Assembly: GCA_001801365.1 (NCBI GenBank) | Contig: MGXL01000002.1 | Coordinates: 1 to 7,784 of the forward strand | Direction of reading: 5' to 3' | Source of the DNA: Gammaproteobacteria bacterium RBG_16_57_12 | GTDB taxonomy: Bacteria; Pseudomonadota; Gammaproteobacteria; RBG-16-57-12 | DNA length: 7,784 nucleotides | Part shown: positions 1 through 6,503 of the stretch, in pieces | Numbering within the stretch: position 1 is the first letter of the stretch | Layout: every line of letters begins with the position of its first letter | Program-made: the position numbers and the translations under genes | Notes under the pieces: generated by a model | Databases searched by the model: none | Seen by the model: the letters and a program-made list of their open reading frames with translations, nothing else | Told to the model about the DNA's origin: nothing

Positions 1-1053
1 CTCCGTAAAGGGATAAAGCGCGGCGCACGCGATAATCATGCCGTCGCGTTCCACCACCACGAAGCGCCCGATCTCCGTTTCCAGGCGCTCGCGTGAGCGG
101 CGCACCAGGATGCCCGCCTGCTCGAGCGGTGCGATCAATTCCAGGATGCCGCCCACATCATCGATGGTGGCCGGCCGCGTGCCCTCAAACAGATCGGCGC
201 TGATCAGGGTGCCGATGCCGTCGCGGGTGAACAGCTCCTGCAGCAGCGCGCCTTCCACCTGGCGGGGGATCAGATGGGCGCGATGCACGTTTTGTCCGCA
301 GACCTGCACGGCGCCGCGCAGGGCCAGGCGTTGATCTTCCGCCAGGGCGGCGTGGCTGTCGAGCAGCTCCCGCGCCTGAGACAGGGTCAGCTCCCGGGGC
401 AGACCGTTCGCGGTGTCGAGGTTTTCCACCAGATAGAGCAATTTGTCCGCGCCCAGGGCGCTGGCCGTCGCGGTGGCAACATCCTCGGCCAGCAGGTTGA
501 AGGTCTCGCCGGTCGGGGAATAGCCTAGGGGCGAGAGCAGGACAATGGCGCCATTGTCGAGCGGCTGTCTGATGCCGTCGCCGTCGATGCGGCGCACCTC
601 GCCGGTATGCTGATAATCGATGCCGTTGCGGATGCCCACCGGGCGCGCGGTGACGAAATTGCCACAGGTGACGCGCAGCCGCGCCCCGGCCATGGGCGAA
701 TTGGCCAGGCCCATGGAGAGCAGGGATTCAATCTCTACGCGCAGGGCTCCGACCGCCTCCTTGACGCAGCCCAGCGCGGCGGCATCGGTAATGCGGATGC
801 CATCGATGACCTGGGTGACGGCCTGACGTTCGGTCAGGCGCTGTTCGATCTGGGGGCGCGCGCCGTGCACCAGCACCAGCCGCACGCCCAGGCTGTTGAG
901 CAGCGCGATGTCATGGATCAGATGCGGGAATTGCGTATCGGCCACCGCCTCGCCACTGAAGGTGATGACAAAGGTGCGGCCGCGGAAGGCGTTGATATAA
1001 GGGGCGGCATTGCGAAACCATTGCACGAAGGTAATGTTCTCTGACAACGGCAT
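1..1053 (-). CDS. argA: Amino-acid N-acetyltransferase (N-acetylglutamate synthase), C-terminus beyond window
   Basis: Makes N-acetylglutamate from acetyl-CoA and glutamate in the cytoplasm, the first step of arginine synthesis. The reading frame is open for 351 codons to the window edge. Classical ArgA is about 440 residues, so roughly 90 C-terminal residues (most of the acetyltransferase domain) lie outside. Residues 24-285 form the amino-acid-kinase-like domain, with VHGARPQIE at 62-70, TGETFN at 181-186 and LFTRDGIGT at 274-282. The GNAT domain starts near 293 (RPATIDDVGGILELI) and contains LVRRSRERLE (316-325) and IACAALYPF (341-349), all close to E. coli ArgA as I remember it. ATG at 1053 is the first in-frame start after an upstream in-frame stop; AGGA sits only two bases before it, an unusually short ribosome-site spacing. 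It is divergent from the copper genes. The family call is very secure; the C-terminus cannot be judged. Confidence 0.95.
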   Translation of the reverse strand, partial: MPLSENITFVQWFRNAAPYINAFRGRTFVITFSGEAVADTQFPHLIHDIALLNSLGVRLVLVHGARPQIEQRLTERQAVTQVIDGIRITDAAALGCVKEAVGALRVEIESLLSMGLANSPMAGARLRVTCGNFVTARPVGIRNGIDYQHTGEVRRIDGDGIRQPLDNGAIVLLSPLGYSPTGETFNLLAEDVATATASALGADKLLYLVENLDTANGLPRELTLSQARELLDSHAALAEDQRLALRGAVQVCGQNVHRAHLIPRQVEGALLQELFTRDGIGTLISADLFEGTRPATIDDVGGILELIAPLEQAGILVRRSRERLETEIGRFVVVERDGMIIACAALYPFTE

Positions 1054-1091
1054 TTTCCTGTCTTTCTTGTCATGGAAATCGAATATCCATC

Positions 1092-1120
1092 ACTATAGTG
1101 GACAAGCGTCTGCAACACCA
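1092..1120 (-). promoter_or_regulatory. argA: Possible argA promoter
   Basis: On the minus strand TATAGT (1097-1092) is a fair -10, with the weak -35-like TGGTGT (1120-1115) 17 bases upstream. Transcription would begin near 1085, giving a leader of about 30 bases. The -10 lies inside a perfect 10-base palindrome, CACTATAGTG (1091-1100), which could be coincidence or an operator half. I see no clear ARG box matching the E. coli consensus. Weak evidence, from base matching only. Confidence 0.25.
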
Positions 1121-1130
1121 GCCTCCGAAT

Positions 1131-1200
1131 GTGGGAGCGAGCATAGCTCGCGATCATAATCTGGAACCGCGAGATATTCGCGAGCTGTGCTCGCTCCCAT
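1131..1200. repeat. Inverted pair of REP-like extragenic palindromes
   Basis: Two 23-base units face each other: 1131-1153 and 1178-1200, separated by 24 bases. Reverse-complemented, the second matches the first at 21 of 23 positions. Each unit is itself a hairpin: GCGAGC-ATA-GCTCGC in the first and GCGAGC-TGT-GCTCGC in the second, both preceded by GGGA on the outer side. A GTGGGAGCGAGC-type head with a GCTCGCG stem is the form of many Pseudomonas and other gammaproteobacterial REP elements, and paired inverted units match a REPIN/BIME layout. Such elements are normally scattered through a genome, moved by RAYT transposases encoded elsewhere. Here the pair lies between the divergent argA and copA starts, so it is not an operon terminator. 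The whole 70 bases could also fold into one long cruciform. Confidence 0.85.
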
Positions 1201-1270
1201 AAGATGGCTGCCCGGGTGTATCATGAACAAGTGATGATGAGCTGCAATGTTCAGATAAACGATAGTGTGC

Positions 1271-1275
1271 AGGAG
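1271..1275 (+). promoter_or_regulatory. copA: Ribosome binding site deciding the copA start
   Basis: AGGAG, four bases before ATG at 1280. It supports that ATG over the in-frame GTG at 1265, which would put the AGGAG inside the coding region and leave no comparable site upstream. Confidence 0.75.
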
Positions 1276-1279
1276 CGGT

Positions 1280-3514
1280 ATGAATACAGGTAAAGTACAG
1301 CGTCTTTCGATCAAGGGCATGCGCTGCGCGGGATGCGTGGCGGCCGTTGAAAACGCCTTGCGGGCGCTTCCCGGGGTGACGGAGGCCAGCGTCAATCTGG
1401 CCGAGCGCAGCGCCCAGGTGACCGGGGCTGTGACGGGTGAAGTCCTGCTGGAGGCCATTGCCCGGGCCGGCTATGAGGCGGTGTTGCAGGAAGAGGAAGA
1501 AGAGCCCGACGATACACAGGAGTGTATTGAACAGGGCCATTACCGCAAGTTGCTGCGTCAATCCGGCGCAGCGGGAGCGGTCGGCGTTATTATGTTTCTG
1601 CTCGACCTCGTGGGAGCGATGCCTGGGCTGACAAGCGCCACAGGGCAAGTCTTCTGGTCAGTGATCAGCGTAGTGACCCTGGCGGTGATGCTATACGCCG
1701 GCGGCCATTTTTATCGTGGCGCCTGGAAGGCCCTGCGCGCGCATAACGCCACCATGGATACCCTGATTGCCCTGGGCACGGGAACCGCCTGGGGTTATTC
1801 CACAGTAGTGGCGTTCATGCCCGCTGCGGTTCCCGAGGCGGCGCGCCATGTCTATTTCGAGGCGGCCTTGATCATCATCGCCCTGGTCAATGTCGGCGCT
1901 GCGCTGGAAATGCGGGCGCGCGGCAAGACCTCGCTGGCCATCAAACGGCTGATCGGTTTGCGACCCCGCACCGCGCGGGTGGTGCGCAATGGCAGGGAAC
2001 TCGACGTGGCGATCAGGGCGGTGCAGAGCGGCGATACCCTGCGGGTGCGGCCGGGCGAGCGTATCGCCGTGGACGGACGCCTCATCGAAGGCCATTCCAA
2101 TGTGGACGAATCCATGTTGAGCGGTGAGCCCTTGCCGGTGGAAAAGCAGGCGGGTGACGAGGTGGTCGGCGGCACCATCAATCTCACCGGCAGTTTTTTG
2201 TATCAGGCCACGCGCATCGGTAAGGCCAGCGTGCTGGCACAGATCATCGAGATGGTGCGCCGCGCGCAGTCCTCCAAGCCGGCCATCGGGCGCCTGGTGG
2301 ATAAAGTCGCCGGCATATTCGTGCCTGTGGTGCTGATCATCGCCGTGTGCACCTTTCTGGTCTGGTATGATTTTGGTCCCCAGCCGCGCATCAGTTACGC
2401 CCTGGCCGCCACGATTACCGTGCTGGTGATTGCCTGCCCCTGCGCCCTGGGCCTGGCGACACCGATCTCCATCATGGTGGGCGTGGGCAAGGCGGCGGAA
2501 TACGGGATACTGATTCGTAATGGCGGGGCCTTGCAGCGGGCCGGGGCGCTCACCACGGTGGTATTGGACAAGACCGGCACCCTCACCCGCGGCCGGCCCA
2601 CCGTGACCGCCTTGCTGCCGTGCCCCGGCGTTACCGAGCAACGCCTGCTGCAATGGACCGCGAGCATCGAGCGCGGCTCGGAACATCCGCTGGCCCAGGC
2701 GATCGTCGCCGCCGCGGAGCAGCGCGGGATTGAATTGTTGGCGACGCACGAATTTGCCGCCATACCCGGCCACGGAGTCCGCGCCCGCCTGGCTGACCTG
2801 GCCCTGCTGTTCGGCAATGAAAAATTGATGAATGATAATGGCGTGGAGCTGGGCAAGCTCACGGCGCAGGCGGGCGAGCTGGCTCACCAGGGGCAAACCG
2901 TCATGTTTCTGGCCTGTGATGGCCGCGCCGTCGGCATTGTGGGCGTGGCCGATCCGCTCAAGGACGATTCCCGCGCGGCCGTGGCGCGGCTGAAGGAGAT
3001 CGGCCTGCGGGTGGTGATGATTACCGGCGATCATCGCGCTACCGCGGAGGCCGTGGCCGGCCAGGTTGGCATCGATGAAGTGCTGGCTGAAGTTTTGCCC
3101 CAGGATAAAGCGGACCATGTGGCGCAATTCCAGCAGGGCGGTGCCGTAGTGGCCATGGTGGGGGATGGTATCAATGATGCGCCGGCCCTGGCCCGCGCCG
3201 ATGTCGGTTTTGCCATCGGCGCCGGCACCGATGTGGCCATGGAAAGCGCCGATGTGACCCTGATGCGCAGTTCTCTGCACGGTGTGGCCGATGCCATTGC
3301 CATCTCCCGGGCTACCCTGGGCAATATCAAGCAGAATCTGTTTGGCGCCTTCATCTATAACACCCTTGGCATCCCGGTGGCGGCCGGAATTCTCTATCCC
3401 CTGTTCGGTCTACTGCTGAATCCGGTGGTGGCTGGCGCCGCCATGGCCCTGTCATCGGTGACGGTGGTGACCAATGCCAATCGCTTGCGGCACTTTCAGA
3501 CCGGGGAGGACTAG
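1280..3514 (+). CDS. copA: Copper-exporting P1B-type ATPase (CopA family)
   Basis: A 744-residue inner-membrane pump that uses ATP to move Cu(I) from cytoplasm to periplasm. One N-terminal heavy-metal domain carries GMRCAGC (13-19), followed by an acidic linker with five consecutive Glu. Eight membrane segments can be seen: two class-specific helices before the core, then six core helices. Motifs in order: SGEP actuator loop (281-284), CPC metal site in the fourth core helix (386-388), DKTGT phosphorylation site (Asp430), SEHPL nucleotide-binding motif (His469), GDGINDAP hinge (628-635), YN in the fifth core helix (693-694) and MALSS in the sixth (722-726). CPC plus YN plus MxxSS is the Cu(I)/Ag(I) P1B-1 signature, which argues against Zn/Cd or Co specificity. 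Nothing essential is missing. Start chosen by AGGAG. The stop is two bases before the cupredoxin gene. No CueR gene or clear CueR operator is visible. Confidence 0.96.
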   Translation: MNTGKVQRLSIKGMRCAGCVAAVENALRALPGVTEASVNLAERSAQVTGAVTGEVLLEAIARAGYEAVLQEEEEEPDDTQECIEQGHYRKLLRQSGAAGAVGVIMFLLDLVGAMPGLTSATGQVFWSVISVVTLAVMLYAGGHFYRGAWKALRAHNATMDTLIALGTGTAWGYSTVVAFMPAAVPEAARHVYFEAALIIIALVNVGAALEMRARGKTSLAIKRLIGLRPRTARVVRNGRELDVAIRAVQSGDTLRVRPGERIAVDGRLIEGHSNVDESMLSGEPLPVEKQAGDEVVGGTINLTGSFLYQATRIGKASVLAQIIEMVRRAQSSKPAIGRLVDKVAGIFVPVVLIIAVCTFLVWYDFGPQPRISYALAATITVLVIACPCALGLATPISIMVGVGKAAEYGILIRNGGALQRAGALTTVVLDKTGTLTRGRPTVTALLPCPGVTEQRLLQWTASIERGSEHPLAQAIVAAAEQRGIELLATHEFAAIPGHGVRARLADLALLFGNEKLMNDNGVELGKLTAQAGELAHQGQTVMFLACDGRAVGIVGVADPLKDDSRAAVARLKEIGLRVVMITGDHRATAEAVAGQVGIDEVLAEVLPQDKADHVAQFQQGGAVVAMVGDGINDAPALARADVGFAIGAGTDVAMESADVTLMRSSLHGVADAIAISRATLGNIKQNLFGAFIYNTLGIPVAAGILYPLFGLLLNPVVAGAAMALSSVTVVTNANRLRHFQTGED
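3505..3510 (+). promoter_or_regulatory. Ribosome binding site inside the end of copA
   Basis: GGAGGA, six bases before ATG at 3517 and overlapping the last codons of copA. This placement suggests translation of the cupredoxin is coupled to copA. Confidence 0.7.
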
Positions 3515-3516
3515 CT

Positions 3517-3888
3517 ATGTATTTGGCACTGATCAATCTCCTGGGCATGCTGCTGATCGCGCTGATCGTGTGGTGGTTCTGGTTCAGCAAGCCCCGGGCG
3601 CAGCCAGTCAGCGCTAATCTCATCGAAATTCTGGTTAAAAACGGGGTTTATACCCCGGCGCGTATCGAGGTGAGTGCCGGTATGCCGCTGACATTGCGAT
3701 TTCTACGCCAGGATCCCAGTCCGTGTGCCCGAACGGTGACATTTGACGACCTGGCCATCAGCCAGGACTTGCCTCTGGGTAAACCGCAGGATGTGGTGCT
3801 GACGCCTGTCCGGCCCGGCGAATACACCTTTGTCTGCGAAATGCGCATGTACAAGGGAACGCTGGTGGTAAAACCATCCCGCGTGTGA
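3517..3888 (+). CDS. Membrane-anchored cupredoxin-domain protein
   Basis: A 123-residue protein. Residues 2-23 are one strongly hydrophobic helix (WWFWF at its end), best read as an N-terminal anchor with the rest in the periplasm. Residues about 35-119 resemble a small cupredoxin of the Cupredoxin_1 type, ending in PGEYTFVCEMRMYKGTLVV (100-118). Likely copper ligands are Cys70 (in DPSPCAR), Cys107, Met109 and Met111. The His-rich set of blue copper proteins such as plastocyanin is absent: the protein contains no His at all. A Cys/Met set favours Cu(I), fitting a partner that receives copper from the ATPase. The gene starts two bases after copA with its ribosome site inside copA. It could be a periplasmic copper chaperone or sequestering protein; electron transfer looks less likely. 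Fold and copper link are well supported; the exact role is inferred. Confidence 0.8.
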   Translation: MYLALINLLGMLLIALIVWWFWFSKPRAQPVSANLIEILVKNGVYTPARIEVSAGMPLTLRFLRQDPSPCARTVTFDDLAISQDLPLGKPQDVVLTPVRPGEYTFVCEMRMYKGTLVVKPSRV

Positions 3889-3918
3889 TTGATATCGCAA
3901 TGTAACAACAGGGAGAGG

Positions 3919-3946
3919 TTGTGGCAGCAGCCAAATGTTGTAATAT
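3919..3946 (+). promoter_or_regulatory. Possible promoter of the lipoprotein operon
   Basis: TTGTGG (3919-3924) and TAATAT (3941-3946) are 16 bases apart, giving a start near 3953 and a leader of about 50 bases to the first lipoprotein ATG. This stretch is more A/T-rich than its surroundings. The -35 matches the consensus only in its first three bases, so the call is moderate to weak. I see no terminator after the cupredoxin gene, so read-through from the copper genes is also possible. Confidence 0.35.
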
Positions 3947-3954
3947 GGCAACAT
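3935..3954. repeat. Short inverted repeat around the putative -10
   Basis: ATGTTG (3935-3940) and CAACAT (3949-3954) are perfect inverted arms around an eight-base loop that holds TAATAT. The position would suit a repressor operator, but a 6-base arm can arise by chance. The stem is A/T-rich and has no T run after it, so it is not a good terminator. Confidence 0.45.
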
Positions 3955-3990
3955 GATGCAGGCAATTCTACGGTTCATAGGAATTCAACG

Positions 3991-3994
3991 AGGG
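3991..3994 (+). promoter_or_regulatory. Ribosome binding site deciding the first LPP20 start
   Basis: AGGG lies one base before ATG 3996 and seven bases before ATG 4002, in the same frame. The second spacing is normal and the first is too short, so 4002 is preferred. Confidence 0.6.
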
Positions 3995-4001
3995 CATGGC
4001 C

Positions 4002-4556
4002 ATGAATAAACTAATCAGTGTTATGGGTACGGCGTTACTGGCCGTGATGGTGATCGGCTGCAGCGGCAAGACCCGCGTGGAAAGCGATCTGGGTATCAAA
4101 GGCGCGCCCGACTGGGTCAATGAAGGTACGGTGGTGCTCAAGGACAAGGATGGACGGTTGTTTCACGGCGTGGGTTCGGCGCCGTCCATGGGTGATGAGT
4201 CCTTGCAGATATCCACCGCCGACGGCCGGGCCCGCGCCGAGCTGGCGCGCATCCTGAGCTCATATATGAAGGTGGTGTCAACCGATTATCTGGCGAGCGC
4301 TGGCAAGGACGAGGCCCAACGGGTGGAGCAGAGCGTATCCCAGCAGATCGAAAATCTCACCCAGGTGAATCTGAGCGGGGCCAAGGTGATCGGCCGCTGG
4401 CATGACAAGAAGCGCAATATGATCTACTCCATCGTCGAGCTGGACATGAAGCATGTCAAGGACACCGTGGGCCAGGTGGAGACCATGAACGAAGGCCTGA
4501 AAAATTTTATTAACACGCGCGGCGACAACATCTTCGACGGCATGATAAAGAGGTAA
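4002..4556 (+). CDS. LPP20 family lipoprotein (short form)
   Basis: A 184-residue predicted outer-membrane lipoprotein. Residues 1-19 are a type II signal peptide ending in VIG before Cys20; Ser21 follows, so there is no inner-membrane retention Asp. The LPP20 domain spans about 34-150: APDWVN (35-40), FHGVGSA (54-60), the helix ADGRARAELARIL (73-85), and a closing strand IYSIVELD (141-148). This pattern (PDW, then a GVG strand, then an A-rich helix with RAR/RAE) is shared with the longer protein at 6503-7525. The family is named for Helicobacter Lpp20 and has no settled biochemical role. It heads the four-lipoprotein run, with lpoB-like five bases downstream. An in-frame ATG at 3996 would add only two residues. 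Confidence 0.85.
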   Translation: MNKLISVMGTALLAVMVIGCSGKTRVESDLGIKGAPDWVNEGTVVLKDKDGRLFHGVGSAPSMGDESLQISTADGRARAELARILSSYMKVVSTDYLASAGKDEAQRVEQSVSQQIENLTQVNLSGAKVIGRWHDKKRNMIYSIVELDMKHVKDTVGQVETMNEGLKNFINTRGDNIFDGMIKR

Positions 4557-4561
4557 CGATA

Positions 4562-5167
4562 ATGATAATTCTGAAACGCGGTGCATGGCTGGCGGGTGTG
4601 ATGACCTTGGTAATGGCGGCGGGTTGCGCCACCAAGGTCGACCGGATGGAGGTCGAAGAGGTGAAAGACCTCAGCGGCCAGTGGAACGATACCGACTCGC
4701 GCCTGGTATCCCAGGAGATGATCGCCGACGTGCTGTCGCGCCCCTGGGTGCGCGAGTTCCGTGCCGCCAAGGCACAGAAGCCGGCGGTGATCGTCGGTGA
4801 AATCCGCAACCTCAGCCACGAGCATGTCAACGTCAATACCTTTGTCGGCGATATGGAGCGAGAGCTGATCAATTCCGGCGAAGTGCAGTTTGTCGCCTCG
4901 CGTACCGAGCGCGGCGAGATACGCGAAGAGCGGCTGGATCAGGATCTGAACGCCTCGGAGGAGTCGCGCAAGGCCATGGGCAAGGAGCTGGGCGCGGACT
5001 TCATGCTTAAGGGCACCATCAACACCATCATCGATGCCGAAGGCAAAAAATCGGTGCGCTATTATCAGATCGACCTGACCCTGATCAGCCTGGCGGACAA
5101 CCGCAAGGTGTGGGTGGGGCAGAAGAAGATCAAGAAATTCGTGCAAAAGCCCGGCCTGCGTTTCTAA
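4562..5167 (+). CDS. LpoB-like lipoprotein (penicillin-binding protein activator family)
   Basis: A 201-residue predicted outer-membrane lipoprotein. The signal peptide ends MAAG before Cys22, with Ala at +2. The folded domain runs from about 34 to 195: DLSGQWNDTDSRLV (36-49), VIVGEIRNLSHEHVN (76-90), a helix and strand ELINSGEVQFVASR (101-114), then LGADFMLKGTIN (143-154) and a C-terminal hairpin with YYQIDLTLISLADNRKVW (167-184). This order matches the LpoB family. E. coli LpoB activates the synthase PBP1B from the outer membrane. Unlike that protein, only about 12-15 residues separate the lipid Cys from the fold, with no long Pro/Gln-rich tether, so action on an inner-membrane synthase is doubtful. 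The ribosome site AGAGG (4549-4553) overlaps the end of the previous gene. I withhold the symbol lpoB because orthology is unproven. Confidence 0.85.
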   Translation: MIILKRGAWLAGVMTLVMAAGCATKVDRMEVEEVKDLSGQWNDTDSRLVSQEMIADVLSRPWVREFRAAKAQKPAVIVGEIRNLSHEHVNVNTFVGDMERELINSGEVQFVASRTERGEIREERLDQDLNASEESRKAMGKELGADFMLKGTINTIIDAEGKKSVRYYQIDLTLISLADNRKVWVGQKKIKKFVQKPGLRF

Positions 5168-5186
5168 GCCACACGGTTGACTGGCG

Positions 5187-6503
5187 ATGGCGGGCCCGAG
5201 AACGGTGTTCCGTGCGGGACGGGCGCCAGGTGTATGGCAGGCGGCGTGCTATGCCGCCATCCTGCTGTTATCCGGTTGTGTGGGTTATGGTCAGCTGACC
5301 AGCCCCTTGGAGCAACACCTCCAGGCGCAGCAACCGGACAAGGCCTTGCAGGCGCTGGAAGCCCAGCGTCATGCCGAACGCGATAAGGTCATCTATTTTC
5401 TCGACAAGGCTATGCTGCTGCGCATGTCCGGCGACTGGCAGGGCAGTAACGAAAATTTCGAACAGGCGAAACAGCGTATCGAGCAGCTTGATGCCGTCAG
5501 TGTGCGCGAACAGGCCGCCGCGGTCAGCATCAATGACACCCTGCGCAGCTATGCCGGCGAACGCTTTGAGCGCATCCTGCTGCACGTCTACGGGATCCTG
5601 AACTACCTGGAGGCGGGACGGCTCGATCAGGCCCGGGTGGAGGTGTTGCAACTGGATGTGCTGTTGCGCCAGCAGGAAGACGGCGAGCCCCAGGCCGCCT
5701 TCGCCCGTTACCTGAGCGGACTGGTGTTTGAGTCCCAGAGTGAATGGAGCGATGCCATGATCGCCTATCGCAAGGCCTATCAGAGTTACCGGCAGGGCGG
5801 CAAGCAGCCGGTTCCGGACTATTTGCAGTCCGATCTGCTGCGCCTCAGCGAGCGCCTGGGCCTGATGGATGAACACGAACAGTACCGTCAGGAATTCGGT
5901 CAACTGCAATGGCAACGCCCGCGTTCCGATAAACAGGCTGAACTGGTGATATTTCTGCACAACGGTCTGGTGCCCCGCAAACGCGAACAGGCCATTTTTG
6001 TGCAGGACCCGGGCAGTGGGCGCATGATCAGCGTTGCCACTCCTTATTATGAAACCCGTGAGGCGCCGCGGGTGCGTCTGCGCGTCGTGGCCGGTGATCA
6101 GCATCCGGAGGCGCAATCCATGATGGATGTGGCCGCCGTGGCCAGGAAATCGCTGGAGGCGCAAATGCCCGGAATCATCTCGCGCGCCCTGGCGCGCGCC
6201 GTGGTCAAGAATCAGGCCAGCAAGGCTGCCGAGCAAAAGGATGCATTGGCGGGATTTCTGGTCAATGTGGCGGGTGTGCTGACCGAACGCGCGGATATGC
6301 GCGCCTGGTACACCTTGCCGCAGGACATCCTGATGGCGCGCCTGCCGATTCCCGATGCAGCTCAAGCCGTACAGGTGGAGCTGCAGGATAGCCTGGGGCG
6401 TGTGGTGGTCCGCGAACTCCCCGCCAGACAGATGCCAGCGGGCGGCAAGCGCTTTGTCTCGCTGCACTGGCCGGTATCGAAAGTGACCAAATGGAGGCCG
6501 TGA
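5187..6503 (+). CDS. COG3014-type helical-repeat lipoprotein
   Basis: A 438-residue protein of unknown function. The lipobox LSGC (28-31) follows a hydrophobic stretch, so the mature protein is probably anchored at Cys31 in the outer membrane (Val at +2). Residues about 38-240 are helical and TPR-like, with pairs such as DKALQALEAQRHAERDKVIY (51-70), the stretch SGDWQGSNENFEQA (81-94), and a YLSGLVFESQSEWSDAMIAY unit (175-194). From about 250 the protein turns mixed alpha/beta: ELVIFLHNGLVPRKREQAI (252-270), then a helical segment, then ADMRAWYTLPQDILMARLPI (369-388) and a closing strand region. I recall the HNGL and RAWYTLP motifs from the COG3014 family. The start is uncertain: no good ribosome site precedes ATG 5187, and GTG 5205 in frame would still leave a full signal peptide. 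It lies 19 bases after the LpoB-like gene and overlaps the next start by one base. Confidence 0.8.
   Translation: MAGPRTVFRAGRAPGVWQAACYAAILLLSGCVGYGQLTSPLEQHLQAQQPDKALQALEAQRHAERDKVIYFLDKAMLLRMSGDWQGSNENFEQAKQRIEQLDAVSVREQAAAVSINDTLRSYAGERFERILLHVYGILNYLEAGRLDQARVEVLQLDVLLRQQEDGEPQAAFARYLSGLVFESQSEWSDAMIAYRKAYQSYRQGGKQPVPDYLQSDLLRLSERLGLMDEHEQYRQEFGQLQWQRPRSDKQAELVIFLHNGLVPRKREQAIFVQDPGSGRMISVATPYYETREAPRVRLRVVAGDQHPEAQSMMDVAAVARKSLEAQMPGIISRALARAVVKNQASKAAEQKDALAGFLVNVAGVLTERADMRAWYTLPQDILMARLPIPDAAQAVQVELQDSLGRVVVRELPARQMPAGGKRFVSLHWPVSKVTKWRP
6493..6497 (+). promoter_or_regulatory. Ribosome binding site deciding the second LPP20 start
   Basis: GGAGG, five bases before ATG 6503. The in-frame ATG at 6491 overlaps this site and has none of its own, so 6503 is preferred. 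Its A is shared with the TGA stop of the preceding gene, a classic coupling arrangement. Confidence 0.75.

Noticed and set aside
607..1044. Plus-strand open frame of 145 codons opposite argA
   Set aside because: argA matches its family along the whole stretch; this is its antisense shadow.
1131..1200. Rho-independent terminator
   Set aside because: The hairpins are stable but lack a T run, and they stand between divergent starts where no transcript needs to end.
1131..1200. CRISPR repeat or insertion-sequence end
   Set aside because: Only two units, in inverted orientation, with no spacer series, no transposase and no target duplication seen.
1201..1279. CueR-type promoter of copA
   Set aside because: I found no dyad resembling the CueR operator with a 19-base -35/-10 spacing; TATCAT at 1219-1224 has no matching -35.
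1691..3280. Open frame of 529 codons on the minus strand inside copA
   Set aside because: It lies wholly opposite a gene with every P1B ATPase motif. Its translation is rich in Gly, His, Gln and Ala with no recognisable domain, as expected of a mirror frame in G/C-rich coding DNA.
3996..4001. ATG 3996 as start of the first LPP20 gene
   Set aside because: AGGG would be only one base away; ATG 4002 has normal spacing.
4424..5146. Minus-strand open frame of 240 codons across the first two lipoprotein genes
   Set aside because: It crosses two well-supported genes and has no signal or domain of its own.
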